64,000 nucleotides of DNA from Paraburkholderia elongata (GTDB lineage: Bacteria; Pseudomonadota; Gammaproteobacteria; Burkholderiales; Burkholderiaceae): positions 50,143 through 114,142 of the forward strand of contig NZ_WOEZ01000027.1 of NCBI RefSeq assembly GCF_013177735.1, written 5' to 3'. Of this stretch, positions 51,878 through 60,895 are shown piece by piece. Position numbers and translations under genes: made by a program. The notes below the pieces were generated by a model that made no database searches, had not been told where the DNA came from, and saw nothing but the letters and a program-made list of their open reading frames with translations. Numbering within the stretch: position 1 is the stretch's first letter; the number at the start of each line of letters is the position of its first letter.

Positions 51878-52846
51878 ATGAGTACCGTGCTGGAAGCTGG
51901 CGTGCTGCCGGCCATGCAGGAATTGCACGTATCGAACGATATTCTTGACGATCGCGCTGCGCTCCAGGCAGCCTGGGAGCGCGATGGCTATTGGTTCTTC
52001 CGCAATGTGCTGGATACGGACGCGGTCGGGCGATTACGCGGCGTATTTCTCGATGAGCTTTCGCAACTTGGCATGATTGCCCCGGGCGATCCAGCTGCCC
52101 GCTACAGCGGCAAGAATCTCGGTGACTTTCCGTTCCGTATGGAACCCCTCGCTGCACGCAAGACGTGGAAGCCGTTCGTTGCCGAGCCGGCCGTCGATCG
52201 TTTCTTCACCCGGCTGCTTGCGGACGAGCCGTTCTGGATTCCGACAGTCGAGTACCGCGCGACGCCGCCGGTTCAAGACCGCTCCCGCTCCCGCTTCGAT
52301 TACGTCCATCAGGACGGTTTCTATAACGCGGGAATACCGTTCGCCATCTGCTGGATTCCGCTCGTGGAAATAGACGCGGACGTGGGCGGGCTGGTCCTTG
52401 CCGAAGGGCTGCACAAGGGGCCTTATCTGCACGATCTCTCGCAGCCGCCGCTGTTTCCGGTTCCCGATAACGCAGTGCCCGCGCATGCGTGGCGTCGCAC
52501 GACGTATCGCCCTGGGGATGTGCTCATCATGCATTTGAACACCCCGCATACCGGGGTGGCGAATTACTCGGACCGCTTCCGGCTGTCGATGGACATCCGT
52601 GTGATGGGCGCATCCGGCGACACGCCGATCATCGGCGAGATCACCGCGATCTCGCAGCACGAGGTGGCGGTGCAGGGCGAGGATGGCCGCAGCGGAGCGT
52701 TCACGCTCGATGAAAGCACCTATTGCCGTGGGATCGATGGCAGGAAGGTCCCACTCGACGAAATCCCGCTGCACTTTCACGTGGGTGACGAGGTGATTCT
52801 GGCGTCGCGTGACGGCCGCGTAACGGTCTTGCGGCCTCCCCACTAA
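51878..52846 (+). CDS. Phytanoyl-CoA dioxygenase (PhyH)-like iron oxygenase
   Basis: 322 residues from ATG 51878, AGGAG seven bases upstream; a longer in-frame reading of 45 residues is rejected. An Fe(II)/2-oxoglutarate-type double-stranded beta-helix is suggested by His and Asp in FDYVHQDGFYN near residue 145 (HxD) and a distal His in HLNTPHTGVANYSDRFRLS near 228 with an Arg that could bind 2-oxoglutarate. PhyH proteins hydroxylate alpha to a carboxyl or CoA thioester. It is divergent from marR/luxC-like genes under a shared operator and followed by an SDR. Confidence 0.87.
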   Translation: MSTVLEAGVLPAMQELHVSNDILDDRAALQAAWERDGYWFFRNVLDTDAVGRLRGVFLDELSQLGMIAPGDPAARYSGKNLGDFPFRMEPLAARKTWKPFVAEPAVDRFFTRLLADEPFWIPTVEYRATPPVQDRSRSRFDYVHQDGFYNAGIPFAICWIPLVEIDADVGGLVLAEGLHKGPYLHDLSQPPLFPVPDNAVPAHAWRRTTYRPGDVLIMHLNTPHTGVANYSDRFRLSMDIRVMGASGDTPIIGEITAISQHEVAVQGEDGRSGAFTLDESTYCRGIDGRKVPLDEIPLHFHVGDEVILASRDGRVTVLRPPH

Positions 52847-52880
52847 TTGTTCGCCGGGCAACTTTATATCGGGCAAATCC

Positions 52881-53699
52881 ATGCCGTATCCAAAGACATT
52901 CCACCAGCGTCTTGCGGGCAAGGTCGCGATCGTGACCGGAGCGGGTTCGCAAGACGATGGCGTTGGCACAGGTAAGGCCATCGCCTGCGTTTTTGCACGT
53001 GAAGGCGCGTCGGTTTGCCTCGTCGACCAGAACGAGGAGCGGGCAGCCGGGACGCTCGCGATGATCATCGAGGTGGGCGGCAAGGCGTTTGTCTGCGCTG
53101 CCGATGTCACCGATAACGATGCATGTGCGCGTGTCGTAGCCGCCACGGTCGAGCGTTACGGCGCGCTACATGTGCTGGTCAATAACGTCGGCGTGGCAGG
53201 CCCGGGCGGCCGCTTCGAGACGCTTGACGAAGCCTCGTGGGATCGCATCGTCGACGTGAATCTGAAGAGCGCGTTTCTGATGTGCCGCAGCGCGGCACCG
53301 CAACTGGTTGCGGGCGGGGGTGGCGCGGTGGTCAACGTCAGCTCGACCGCCGGTATCCGGAGTCACGGGACGGCGGCTTACGGGCCGTCAAAGGCGGGCA
53401 TGATCGCACTCACGCGTGAACTGGCTGTGGTGTACGGTCGCGACGGAATGCGCGCCAACGCCATTGCGCCGGGGCATATCTTCACGCCGATGGTCGAGAG
53501 CATGCTGGACGAGGAGGCTAAAGAGCGGCGCATAAAGGTCGCACCGCTCGCCATCGAAGGCGACGCATGGGACGTTGCATTGGCTGCGTTGTTTCTCGCG
53601 AGCGACGAAGCGCGTTTCATTACCGGTGTATGCCTGCCGGTCGATGGCGGCGTGACGGAGATTGCGGCACTCCGCGCCTACGAACTGATGCAGCCGTGA
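52881..53699 (+). CDS. SDR-family NAD(P)-dependent oxidoreductase
   Basis: 272 residues. Cofactor motif IVTGAGSQDDGVGTGKAIAC near residue 17, a longer glycine loop than usual, then LVNNVGVAGPGGRFE near 95, Ser in NVSSTAGIRSHG near 150 and Tyr/Lys in AAYGPSKAG near 162, with VDGGV at the end. Follows the PhyH-like gene by 34 bases, so the pair probably hydroxylates a substrate and then oxidises the new alcohol. The nonstandard loop TGAGSQDDGVGTG is shared by some cluster SDRs of aromatic and steroid pathways. Confidence 0.9.
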   Translation: MPYPKTFHQRLAGKVAIVTGAGSQDDGVGTGKAIACVFAREGASVCLVDQNEERAAGTLAMIIEVGGKAFVCAADVTDNDACARVVAATVERYGALHVLVNNVGVAGPGGRFETLDEASWDRIVDVNLKSAFLMCRSAAPQLVAGGGGAVVNVSSTAGIRSHGTAAYGPSKAGMIALTRELAVVYGRDGMRANAIAPGHIFTPMVESMLDEEAKERRIKVAPLAIEGDAWDVALAALFLASDEARFITGVCLPVDGGVTEIAALRAYELMQP

Positions 53700-53998
53700 G
53701 GCTTGCCTTCGAGAGTCGGTACGGTCGTTCCTTGTGTAACGCTCACATGAACAACTTGCGTTCCCGCTTCGTAACGTTCACTGCGCATCACGCGAGTCTC
53801 CTTGCAACGGCGCCTCGTTCTACGGCGCCCGGGTCATTCGTATTGTTATACATTGTTCGTAAATATATACTCTCACCCTGATATTCAGCACGCTCGGCAA
53901 GCGCGATTCTGATGCATCGATCCGCGCCTTGCTGGGCGGATCGGCAAATTTTGATTGCGGCCAGATCCGTGCACCAATCAGTCAGGGAGACACTTCGC
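53700..53998 (+). other. Gap before ETF-QO with operator-like half site
   Basis: About 300 bases without a recognised gene. It contains the ATACATTGTTC element at 53848 within an AT-rich stretch. No small ORF with a good start was convincing. Confidence 0.5.
53848..53858. promoter_or_regulatory. Degenerate operator ATACATTGTTC before ETF-QO
   Basis: Two mismatches in the left arm of GAAC-N3-GTTC, right arm CATTGTTC identical to the site before etfB, followed by GTAAATATATAC. It lies 140 bases before the ETF-QO start. Confidence 0.35.
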
Positions 53999-55666
53999 AT
54001 GACCGGAGTACCGCTAGAGCAGTATGGCCCGCGCGAGTCGATGGAATACGACGTGGTGATCGTCGGCGGCGGCCCTGCTGGCCTGTCCGCGGCGATCCGC
54101 CTGAAGCAGCTGGCGCAGGAAAAAGGCGTTGAAATTGGCGTCTGCGTACTGGAAAAAGGCTCGGAGATCGGGGCGCACATCCTCTCCGGCGCGGTGATGG
54201 ACCCCCGCGCGCTGAATGAACTGATCCCCGACTGGAAGGAAAAAGGCGCGCCGCTGACCGTGGACGTGACCGAAGACCGCTTCCTGTTTCTGACGGAGAC
54301 CGGCTCGAAGAGCGTGCCGACGTGGGCACTGCCGGATAACTTCAAGAATCACGGCAACTATGTGATCAGCCTTGCGAACGTGACGCGCTGGCTGGGTCAG
54401 CAGGCCGAGGCGGCGGGTGTCGAGATTTTCCCGGGTTTTCCTGCGGCCGAAGTGTTGTACAACGACGACGGCTCGATCAAAGGCGTCGCCACCGGCAATC
54501 TGGGCATCGGCAAGGATGGCCAGCCGACCGAAAATTTCCAGCTCGGCATGGAGTTGCACGCGAAGTACACGCTGTTCTGCGAAGGCGCCCGTGGGCACCT
54601 GGGACGCCAACTCAACGACAGATTCAAGCTGCGCGACGGCGTCGATCCGCAGGTGTATGGCATCGGCATCAAGGAGCTGTGGGAAATCGATCCGTCGAAG
54701 CACAAGCCGGGTCTGGTGATGCACACGGCAGGCTGGCCGCTCGAGAACGACACGTACGGCGGCTCGTTCCTGTATCACATGGACAACAACCAGGTGGTGG
54801 TGGGCTTCGTGGTCGGCCTGGGTTATACGAACCCGTACCTGTCGCCGTTCGAGGAATTCCAGCGTTACAAGACGCATCCGGCGATCCGCGCGATTCTGGA
54901 AGGCGGCAAGCGCGTGTCGTATGGCGCGCGGGCAATCACGGCTGGCGGCCTGCTATCGCTGCCGAAGCTGGTGTTCCCGGGTGGCGCGCTGGTCGGCGAC
55001 GATGCGGGGTTCCTGAACGCATCGCGGATCAAGGGTAGCCATGCGGCGATCAAGACCGGGATGCTGGCCGCTGAAGCGGCTTTTGATGCGGTGCATGCTG
55101 GGCGTCAGGCGGATGAGCTGGCGGCTTATCCGGAAGCGTTCGAGAGCTCCTGGTTGCACACCGAGCTATACCGTGCCCGTAATTTCAAGCAGTGGATGGG
55201 CAAGGGCCTGTACTTGGGCACGCTGATGGTGGGCCTCGAGCAGAAGGTGTTGGGCGGTAACGTGCCGTGGACGCTGCACCACCAGCACTCGGACCACGAA
55301 ATGCTCAAGCCCGCATCGCAATGCAAGCCGATCGTCTATCCGAAGCCGGATGGCAAGCTGACCTTCGACAGGCTGTCGTCGGTGTTCATCTCGAACACCA
55401 ACCACGAGCAAAACCAGCCGGCTCACCTGACGCTCAAGGATCCGACCGTGCCGGTGAACGTCAACCTGCACACCTATGCCGGGCCGGAGAGCCGCTATTG
55501 CCCGGCGGCCGTATATGAGTTCGTGAAGAACGATGACGGCAGCGAGCGTGTGGTGATCAACGCGCAGAACTGCGTGCACTGCAAGACCTGCGACATCAAG
55601 GACCCGAGGCAGAATATCGTGTGGGTCACGCCTGAGGGTGGTGGGCCGAACTACCCGAACATGTAA
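53999..55666 (+). CDS. Electron transfer flavoprotein-ubiquinone oxidoreductase
   Basis: 555 residues from ATG 53999 with GGGAG before it; an in-frame start 87 bases upstream is rejected. FAD motif DVVIVGGGPAGLSAAIRLK near residue 17, GAVMDPRALNELIPDWKEKG near 62, and LVFPGGALVGDDAGFLNAS near 323. The C-terminal domain has the four Cys of a [4Fe-4S] cluster: RYCPAAVYEF and INAQNCVHCKTCDIKDP. The enzyme passes electrons from ETF to ubiquinone in the inner membrane. With etfBA at the other end of the island the whole electron route is encoded together, presumably for the pathway's acyl-CoA dehydrogenases. Confidence 0.96.
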   Translation: MTGVPLEQYGPRESMEYDVVIVGGGPAGLSAAIRLKQLAQEKGVEIGVCVLEKGSEIGAHILSGAVMDPRALNELIPDWKEKGAPLTVDVTEDRFLFLTETGSKSVPTWALPDNFKNHGNYVISLANVTRWLGQQAEAAGVEIFPGFPAAEVLYNDDGSIKGVATGNLGIGKDGQPTENFQLGMELHAKYTLFCEGARGHLGRQLNDRFKLRDGVDPQVYGIGIKELWEIDPSKHKPGLVMHTAGWPLENDTYGGSFLYHMDNNQVVVGFVVGLGYTNPYLSPFEEFQRYKTHPAIRAILEGGKRVSYGARAITAGGLLSLPKLVFPGGALVGDDAGFLNASRIKGSHAAIKTGMLAAEAAFDAVHAGRQADELAAYPEAFESSWLHTELYRARNFKQWMGKGLYLGTLMVGLEQKVLGGNVPWTLHHQHSDHEMLKPASQCKPIVYPKPDGKLTFDRLSSVFISNTNHEQNQPAHLTLKDPTVPVNVNLHTYAGPESRYCPAAVYEFVKNDDGSERVVINAQNCVHCKTCDIKDPRQNIVWVTPEGGGPNYPNM

Positions 55667-55679
55667 CCAACTCGCGCAG

Positions 55680-57257
55680 CTATCCGGATTGTCCATTGAC
55701 TTGCGCGCGCAGATCGCCTTTGCGCACCTTCCCCGATGCGGTGCGGGGCAAGTCTGCGACGACCCACAGGCTTTCAGGGGTCTTTTGCCGTGCCACACCC
55801 GCTTTGGCGAAATGCATTTGCACGGCGGGCAGATCGAGTTGGGCGCCGGCATGCAGGACAACGACTGCGCACACGGTTTCGCCGTAGCGAGCGTCGCGTC
55901 GCGCGACCACCGCGACGTCCCTGACTGCCGGATGGGTGGCCAGTACGCGCTCGACCTCTTGCGACGAAATGTTTTCGCCGCCACGGATGACGATGTCCTT
56001 CTTGCGATCGGTGATCGTCAGGCAGTTCGCGGCGTTGAGCTTGCCGATGTCGCCTGTGCGAAACCACCCATCGGATGTGAAGGCCTGTGCGTTGAGCAGG
56101 GGATCGGTGTAGCCGATGAACAGCTCGGGGCTGCACACCAGGATCTCCCCCTCGCTGCCGACCGGCAACACCCGATCCATCTCATCGACAATGCGTACTT
56201 GGCTGCCTGGTTGAACCCGGCCGTCCGTACAGGCGCGCTCGGCAAACGGGCTGTCGCGCCAGCCGATGCTGACCGTGGAATGTTCCGTCAGACCGTACGC
56301 GCGGGTGCCCGCGAAGCCTGATCGATCGGCCAGTTCGACGTGTTCCGGCGTAACCCCTGTTCCGCCCAGTCCATAGCTGGCAAGCGATGAAAGATCGCGT
56401 TTGTCGCGCGTCGCCGCCTCGAGCAGCCCTTGCAGATGAAAAGGCGTGCCGCCCGATAGCCGGACGCGGTAGCGCTCCACCAGTTCGGCCGCCAGCGACG
56501 CGTCCCAGCGGTCCATGAACACCATGTCGGTACCCGTCACGAAAGGGCGCAGGAGGAAGTTGAAGCCAGCAATGTGGCCTGCGGGGAAGGGTGTCAGGTA
56601 AGGTCCGGGTCCGTCGATGAACGGGATCTGCCATTCCGCACCCACAGTCTGGTGCGTGTGCTGCACACCTTTCGGCGTAGCTGTGGTGCCGGATGTGTAT
56701 AGCAGCAGGCAGACGTCTTGCGGCTCTGGAGCGGGCGCATTGCTCGCGTGCGCGTCGCCAAGCGTCGCGACGGTCTTCAACGTGATGCCGTTTGCCGGCG
56801 TCCGCTCGCCGACAACGATTACGCGTTCCAGATCGGGCAGGCTACCAAGCGCTTCGACTCGCGCAAGAAAATCAATGCCGCGCCAACGGTCCGGCACGCA
56901 CAGGAAACGCGCTCGGGACTGGCGCAAGATGAAGCCCACTTCGGTAGGGCCATAGATGTGCACAATGGGGACCAGGATGGCACCGATCTGTAGCGCTGCC
57001 AGGTAAAGTACTGCGGTTTCGCGCGAAGTCGGCAGTTGCATGGCAACCGGATCGCCACGACGCAGGCCGATGGCGCGCAGTCCACGAGCCAGCCTGTCCG
57101 CTGAGTCGATGAGTTCCGCCGTCGTGGCGAGCGTCGCGCCTTCCTCGGTATGAAAATGCATGCGCGTATGCGGGCGCGCGAGCGCTGCCCTGGATAGCAG
57201 GACGTGGAGAGGGACGTCCGGTAACCAGTCTGTGCCTTTCGTGCAGGAGTTCGACAT
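55680..57257 (-). CDS. Acyl-CoA synthetase (AMP-forming), cyclohexanecarboxylate-CoA ligase-like
   Basis: 525 residues. Second ANL ligase of the island: P-loop LLLYTSGTTATPKGVQHTH near residue 185, YGLTEHSTVSIGW near 318, DGWFRTGDIGKLN near 395, DRKKDIVIRGGENISSQEVE near 412 and the catalytic Lys in LPRTASGKVRKGDLR near 505. It resembles ligases for cyclohexane carboxylate or medium-chain acids more than the copy at 12576-14108. It is expressed with the alpha/beta hydrolase (2-base gap) and faces ETF-QO tail to tail with only 13 bases between stops. Confidence 0.92.
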   Translation of the reverse strand: MSNSCTKGTDWLPDVPLHVLLSRAALARPHTRMHFHTEEGATLATTAELIDSADRLARGLRAIGLRRGDPVAMQLPTSRETAVLYLAALQIGAILVPIVHIYGPTEVGFILRQSRARFLCVPDRWRGIDFLARVEALGSLPDLERVIVVGERTPANGITLKTVATLGDAHASNAPAPEPQDVCLLLYTSGTTATPKGVQHTHQTVGAEWQIPFIDGPGPYLTPFPAGHIAGFNFLLRPFVTGTDMVFMDRWDASLAAELVERYRVRLSGGTPFHLQGLLEAATRDKRDLSSLASYGLGGTGVTPEHVELADRSGFAGTRAYGLTEHSTVSIGWRDSPFAERACTDGRVQPGSQVRIVDEMDRVLPVGSEGEILVCSPELFIGYTDPLLNAQAFTSDGWFRTGDIGKLNAANCLTITDRKKDIVIRGGENISSQEVERVLATHPAVRDVAVVARRDARYGETVCAVVVLHAGAQLDLPAVQMHFAKAGVARQKTPESLWVVADLPRTASGKVRKGDLRAQVNGQSG

Positions 57258-57259
57258 GG

Positions 57260-58108
57260 TTACGCCAGTAACGCTCGCAATACGCCGACAAGTGCCAGAG
57301 GTTGATCGAGCATCATATGGTGCCGTGCCTGAGGCATGGTGATAGGACCACGTGCGTGAGGGATCGCGGCGACGATGCGCTGAGCCCGATCTTTGCTGAC
57401 CACCGCACTAAGTTCCGCGTGGATGTACGTGACAGGCACCGTGATGCGGTTCAGCATGCTTTCGTCGCCTTCAGCAGATCGCAGTTTGCGTAACGCCGGG
57501 TCAAATCGCCAGGTCCACCCCGACTCGGTTTGGCGCAAGGAGGATCGAGCCAGGTGGTCCAGCAACCAGGGCTCGCAGTCTTGCTCCGGAATCAGGCGGA
57601 AGCGGCTGATTCCAGTGGCCGCGTGGGGATACGATCGCGGCGCGGGGCGTCGCTCGCCAAGTGGCAGCGTGTCGCCGGGTAGCTTGAAGTAGGAGTCCAG
57701 CACAATCGCATGGCTGATCAGTTCGGGGAACGCCGCGCAAGCCTGCATGAGCCGCGACCCGCCAAAGCTGTGACCGACCACGATCCCCGGCGCGATTCCG
57801 GCGTTCTCGAGTACCTCGGCGAGGTCGCGAACGAAACAGTCGGGGTGGTACTCGACGCGATGCCCGCTGTCCCCCATGCCGCTGAAATCGAGCGCGAAAA
57901 CGCGAAAGCGTTCGGTGAAGAATGGCGCGATAAAGTCCCACCAGTGACTGTGGCCGAGAAATCCATGGGCGAAGAGCAAGCCTGGTTTGTGCGTGTCGCC
58001 GGCATTCCACGATACGTAGTGAAGACGGGTTCCTTCAGCGTGGGTGACGTGCGAGCGGCGGGGCTGCTGTAACGCCCATTCCAACCACGAAGGTGCCGCT
58101 TCGATCAT
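57260..58108 (-). CDS. Alpha/beta-hydrolase
   Basis: 282 residues from ATG 58108, GAGGGAG upstream. Nucleophile Ser in GIVVGHSFGGSRLM near residue 113, oxyanion-hole HGFLGHSHWWDF near 48, an acid near 225 (TYIHAELSAVVSKD region) and the catalytic His in MPQARHHMMLDQP near 262. The fold covers esterases, C-C hydrolases such as MhpC/BphD types, lactonases and haloalkane dehalogenases. Next to an acyl-CoA ligase it most likely releases an acid from an ester or 1,5-diketone. Function within the superfamily is not resolved by sequence. Confidence 0.89.
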   Translation of the reverse strand: MIEAAPSWLEWALQQPRRSHVTHAEGTRLHYVSWNAGDTHKPGLLFAHGFLGHSHWWDFIAPFFTERFRVFALDFSGMGDSGHRVEYHPDCFVRDLAEVLENAGIAPGIVVGHSFGGSRLMQACAAFPELISHAIVLDSYFKLPGDTLPLGERRPAPRSYPHAATGISRFRLIPEQDCEPWLLDHLARSSLRQTESGWTWRFDPALRKLRSAEGDESMLNRITVPVTYIHAELSAVVSKDRAQRIVAAIPHARGPITMPQARHHMMLDQPLALVGVLRALLA

Positions 58109-58347
58109 CAATTGAACTCCCTCGTAGAACGGGGCAGGGTCCCCCAGCCGGCGTTGAAGGCGCTGCTTTCGATGGCAGCACTTTCGTTCGCATTATCATG
58201 CACCGTTCGATTATTCTTGCGAGAATCGTCGCTGATTCCAAACTCTGCGGGGCGTCGCTCAAGGCAGTTCGCCGCGGCAGCATCTGTATGGTCGGCAAGC
58301 CGGTCCAATTGACATCCGGCCTGGCGCCTACTAGATCGCTATTATAA

Positions 58348-58358
58348 GAACAATGTTT
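58348..58358. promoter_or_regulatory. Operator variant GAACAATGTTT
   Basis: One mismatch from GAAC-N3-GTTC in an AT-rich stretch, 62 bases before the short plus-strand ORF at 58421 and 240 bases before the divergent alpha/beta hydrolase. Marks the right-hand edge of the island's regulon. Confidence 0.5.
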
Positions 58359-58420
58359 GTATTTAAGAACGAATATTTGCCTTGCCCGTACACTCCTGCG
58401 CCCGCTTAAGGAGACACGCG

Positions 58421-58588
58421 GTGAGCGCGTCAACCACGATAGCCGTGCGTTCGCTCGTCAACGGCGTCATCGCCTCGGCCGGCACGGCACATCGGCGGAG
58501 TACGCGAGTACTCGTCCACACAACCGCATTTTTAGTCCCGTTTGGTAACAGGATTTCCGGCATCATCATGTCGTTCGCTCCGCCGTAG
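58421..58588 (+). pseudogene. Truncated 55-codon ORF at the island's edge
   Basis: GTG at 58421 is preceded by AGGAG at a correct distance and lies 62 bases after an island operator, so this looks like the true beginning of an island gene. It reads MSASTTIAVRSLVNGVIA at the start and stops at 58586-58588. I do not recognise the product. It ends 164 bases before the IS terminus, which suggests that the rest was lost to deletion or frame damage around IS insertion. A genuine small protein is the alternative. Confidence 0.4.
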
Positions 58589-58752
58589 ATGACGACAAGG
58601 CGGTGTAGAGCCTGCTTTAGGAGTGACATCATCGGCTGCAGCGTGCTTCGCATGCTTCTGGTCGAGGAATGGCCGGAGTTGATGATCATGGCACCGACAG
58701 GGTCTGCCAGGCAAAAATGACGGTATCGATGACGGTATTGTGCAGGCGCCTT

Positions 58753-60366
58753 GAGAGCGTGCAAAACCTGGGGAGGCTCCCCGGGGAGGGCCGCTCGAGC
58801 TTCCGGGCGCGGCGCCGGCTTCGTGTGGGGTACGCTGATCGGTATCGCAACGGTGGGAGTAAACCATGCGGTTGATCATCGAAGCAAGGTTGGCCGACGG
58901 GGACAGTGACACGGTCAATGAGGGCGACGGAGTTGTTGCCGTGGTTGAGCGCTCTGACTGCAGTCTTGCCCAACTGGGCCTGACTCTCGCAGAAGGGCGG
59001 TCCCTGCTGGCCACGGTGCAGGCCGAGCTGGTTTCGAAACAGGTGGAGTGGTGGCTCCCGGGCCAGACCCATTGTCGGTGCTGCGGCGCGGCCTTGAGCC
59101 ACAGGACAATCGCTCGACGGTGCTGCGCACCGTGTACGGCAAAGTGACGGTGAAGAGTCCGCGGCTGTGGTCGTGCGCTTGCCAGCGGACTGCGCGGACG
59201 CCGCGGCGTGTGGTGCATCCCTTGTCCAAAGCCCTGACCGGGCGCGTCACGCCGGAGCTGGAATACCTCCAGGCGAAGTGGGCAGCCCATCTGCCATACC
59301 GGCAGGCCACGGCCATGCTCAAGGAAGTGCTGCCGCTGGACAAGGGCATTTCGTTCAGCGGCACCCGGGATCGGGTTCACACTCTGGGAAAACAGCTCGA
59401 CGCTGACATCGAGCGTGACATCGCGAAGCTGCCCCGGGCCGTTGCAGACGTGCAGGCTCGCGAATCCAGCCATGTCGCGGCCGTGACCGTCGACTCGGCG
59501 TGGCTGCGGCATTGCGACTCCGGGAGAGGCCCTAGCCGCCACGTGAACATCATCGCCGGGCGGGCGACGTTCACCGACGGTCCCCCAAAGGTGTGTGCCT
59601 ATGTGCACAGGGAAGTCACCTCGGGCGCAGCGCGACTCGATCAGTTCCTCAGCCGGAACGGTGTGGCGACCGATGAACGCGTGACCGTGATCAGCGACGA
59701 CGCTGGTGAATTTGAGAAGGCCGTCCAGGGCAGTCAGATGGCTCGCGGCCGGATCCTCGACTGGTTCCACATCGCGATGAAGCTCAAGGCGGCGCAGCGT
59801 TCCGTGTTCGGCAGCAAGATGATCGCCGCGCTGGAACGGGAGTCGGTGGAGACCGAAATCACCCACGCGAAGTGGTTGGTCTGGCATGGCAAGGGCAGCA
59901 AGGCGGTGGAGCGGATCAAGCACTGGACGGTCGGCTGCTGACGCGGGAAGGGTACGAATTCAGCACGCTTTGGTGGAACCTGAACACTGTCTCCGGGTAC
60001 CTGAGGAACAACGCGCACACGTTGGTCAACTACGGCGCCCGGCATCGCAACGGCCTGCCGATCAGCAGCAGCATCGCCGAGTCCGCGGTGAACCAGGTCG
60101 TCAGCCACCGCATGGCCAGGAAGCGACAGATGCGCTGGACTGACGAAGGGGCGCACTGCATGGCGCAGGTCAGAGTAGCGGTTTTGAACGGGGAATTCTC
60201 GTCCCATCGCATTCTGGCACTCAAAACTGCCGACTCGCGTTACGGCAAATGCATCGGGCCAACGTCGGCAGGCGGGCGCCGGCCAACAGACAGAACAGAC
60301 AGCGCGGTCATGCCGTAAGCCAGGGATGCCTGACGAAATGCACCTCCCCAACTTTTGCACGCTCTC
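58753..60366 (+). mobile_element. ISKra4-family-like insertion sequence, about 1.6 kb, inactive
   Basis: Near-perfect terminal inverted repeats of 24 bases lie at 58753-58776 and 60343-60366 (GAGAGCGTGCAAAA then two differing bases then TGGGGAGG; 22 of 24 match). They enclose a single transposase interrupted by two frame changes. No clear target-site duplication was found in the flanks. Family assignment rests on resemblance of the transposase to the ISKra4/ISAzba1 group. Confidence 0.75.
58866..60318 (+). pseudogene. ISKra4-like transposase with two frameshifts
   Basis: The protein is spread over three frames. Residues from ATG 58866 (good GGGAG site) carry the Cys-rich motif CRCCGAALSHR; near 59101 homology moves to another frame that continues STVLRTVYGKVTVKSPRLWS and runs to TGA 59941 with VTVDSAWLRHCD and RVTVISDDAGEFEKAV; near 59921 it moves again to a frame reading REGYEFSTLWWNLN and SSIAESAVNQVVSHRMARK. 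The DDE-like acidic residues are therefore in different frames. Most likely a dead transposase; programmed frameshifting twice is improbable. Confidence 0.8.
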
Positions 60367-60432
60367 GTCTACGGGTATGGGTGCGACGTGAAACGTCTGC
60401 ACGCTGGCGAGGCATTGCGGAGGAAAGCCCGT

Positions 60433-60588
60433 ATGAGCAACGAGGCATGGGCAGCCTTGTGCGCTGAGGGCGAGCGACATAGGGCGTATCCCGCCGCGTG
60501 GTGCGGCTCTGTAGACGCAATCCCGATTTACGGCCTTGCAGTGCATGTGATGAACGAGTCCTTCAAATGGGAGCGCGTAGAGGGATGA
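60433..60588 (+). CDS. Small hypothetical protein, 51 residues
   Basis: ATG 60433 has GGAGGA about 9 bases before it. The protein starts MSNEAWAALCAEGERHRAYP and ends WERVEG. I do not recognise it and no domain is evident. It lies 66 bases past the right end of the IS element in decayed mobile DNA, so it may be a leftover of a larger mobile gene or a spurious ORF. Confidence 0.3.
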   Translation: MSNEAWAALCAEGERHRAYPAAWCGSVDAIPIYGLAVHVMNESFKWERVEG

Positions 60589-60682
60589 CGGCCACCTGAC
60601 GGTATCCGGCAAGCAACGGCGCGGGATGACTGGCACATAGCCATCTATCGTGGAGCCGCGCAATCGTTAGCGGTCCACAGCT

Positions 60683-60895
60683 TTGGCCTGGCAGACCGCC
60701 ACCGGCTACAGGCGGCGCGCACTGGTTGAGCGCACCATGGACCGCTACAAGCCGCTCATCGGGACACCCTTGCGGGCACGCGATCTGCCCGCCCAACGCA
60801 CTGAAGCGGCCATCGGCGTGGCGGGCTCAACCGCATGCTTGTCGCTGCACGCCCGAAATCCGTCCGTTGCAAGGTGCGGGCAGCATAGCTGATGG
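60683..60895 (+). pseudogene. C-terminal remnant of an IS5-family transposase
   Basis: Frame 60683 reads WQTATGYRRRALVERTMDRY and RARDLPAQRTEAAIGVAG, the typical DDE C-terminal end of IS5-like transposases (YKPLIGTPLRAR between). Near 60828 the conserved tail moves to the next frame as LNRMLVAARPKSVRC ending in TAG. No upstream part of the transposase is present, so only this broken tail survives. Confidence 0.65.

Larger units (their letters stand above)
58109..58752 (+). other. 644-base gap between hydrolase and IS element
   Basis: Contains a GAACAATGTTT operator variant, a 55-codon ORF with a good ribosome site (58421-58588) and otherwise no recognisable gene. The DNA between the ORF and the IS end (58589-58752) has stops in all frames I checked and looks like decayed flank. 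Confidence 0.55.

Noticed and set aside
58532..59923. 463-codon minus-strand open frame across the IS element
   Set aside because: It is antisense to the broken ISKra4-like transposase, crosses the IS end, and matches no family.
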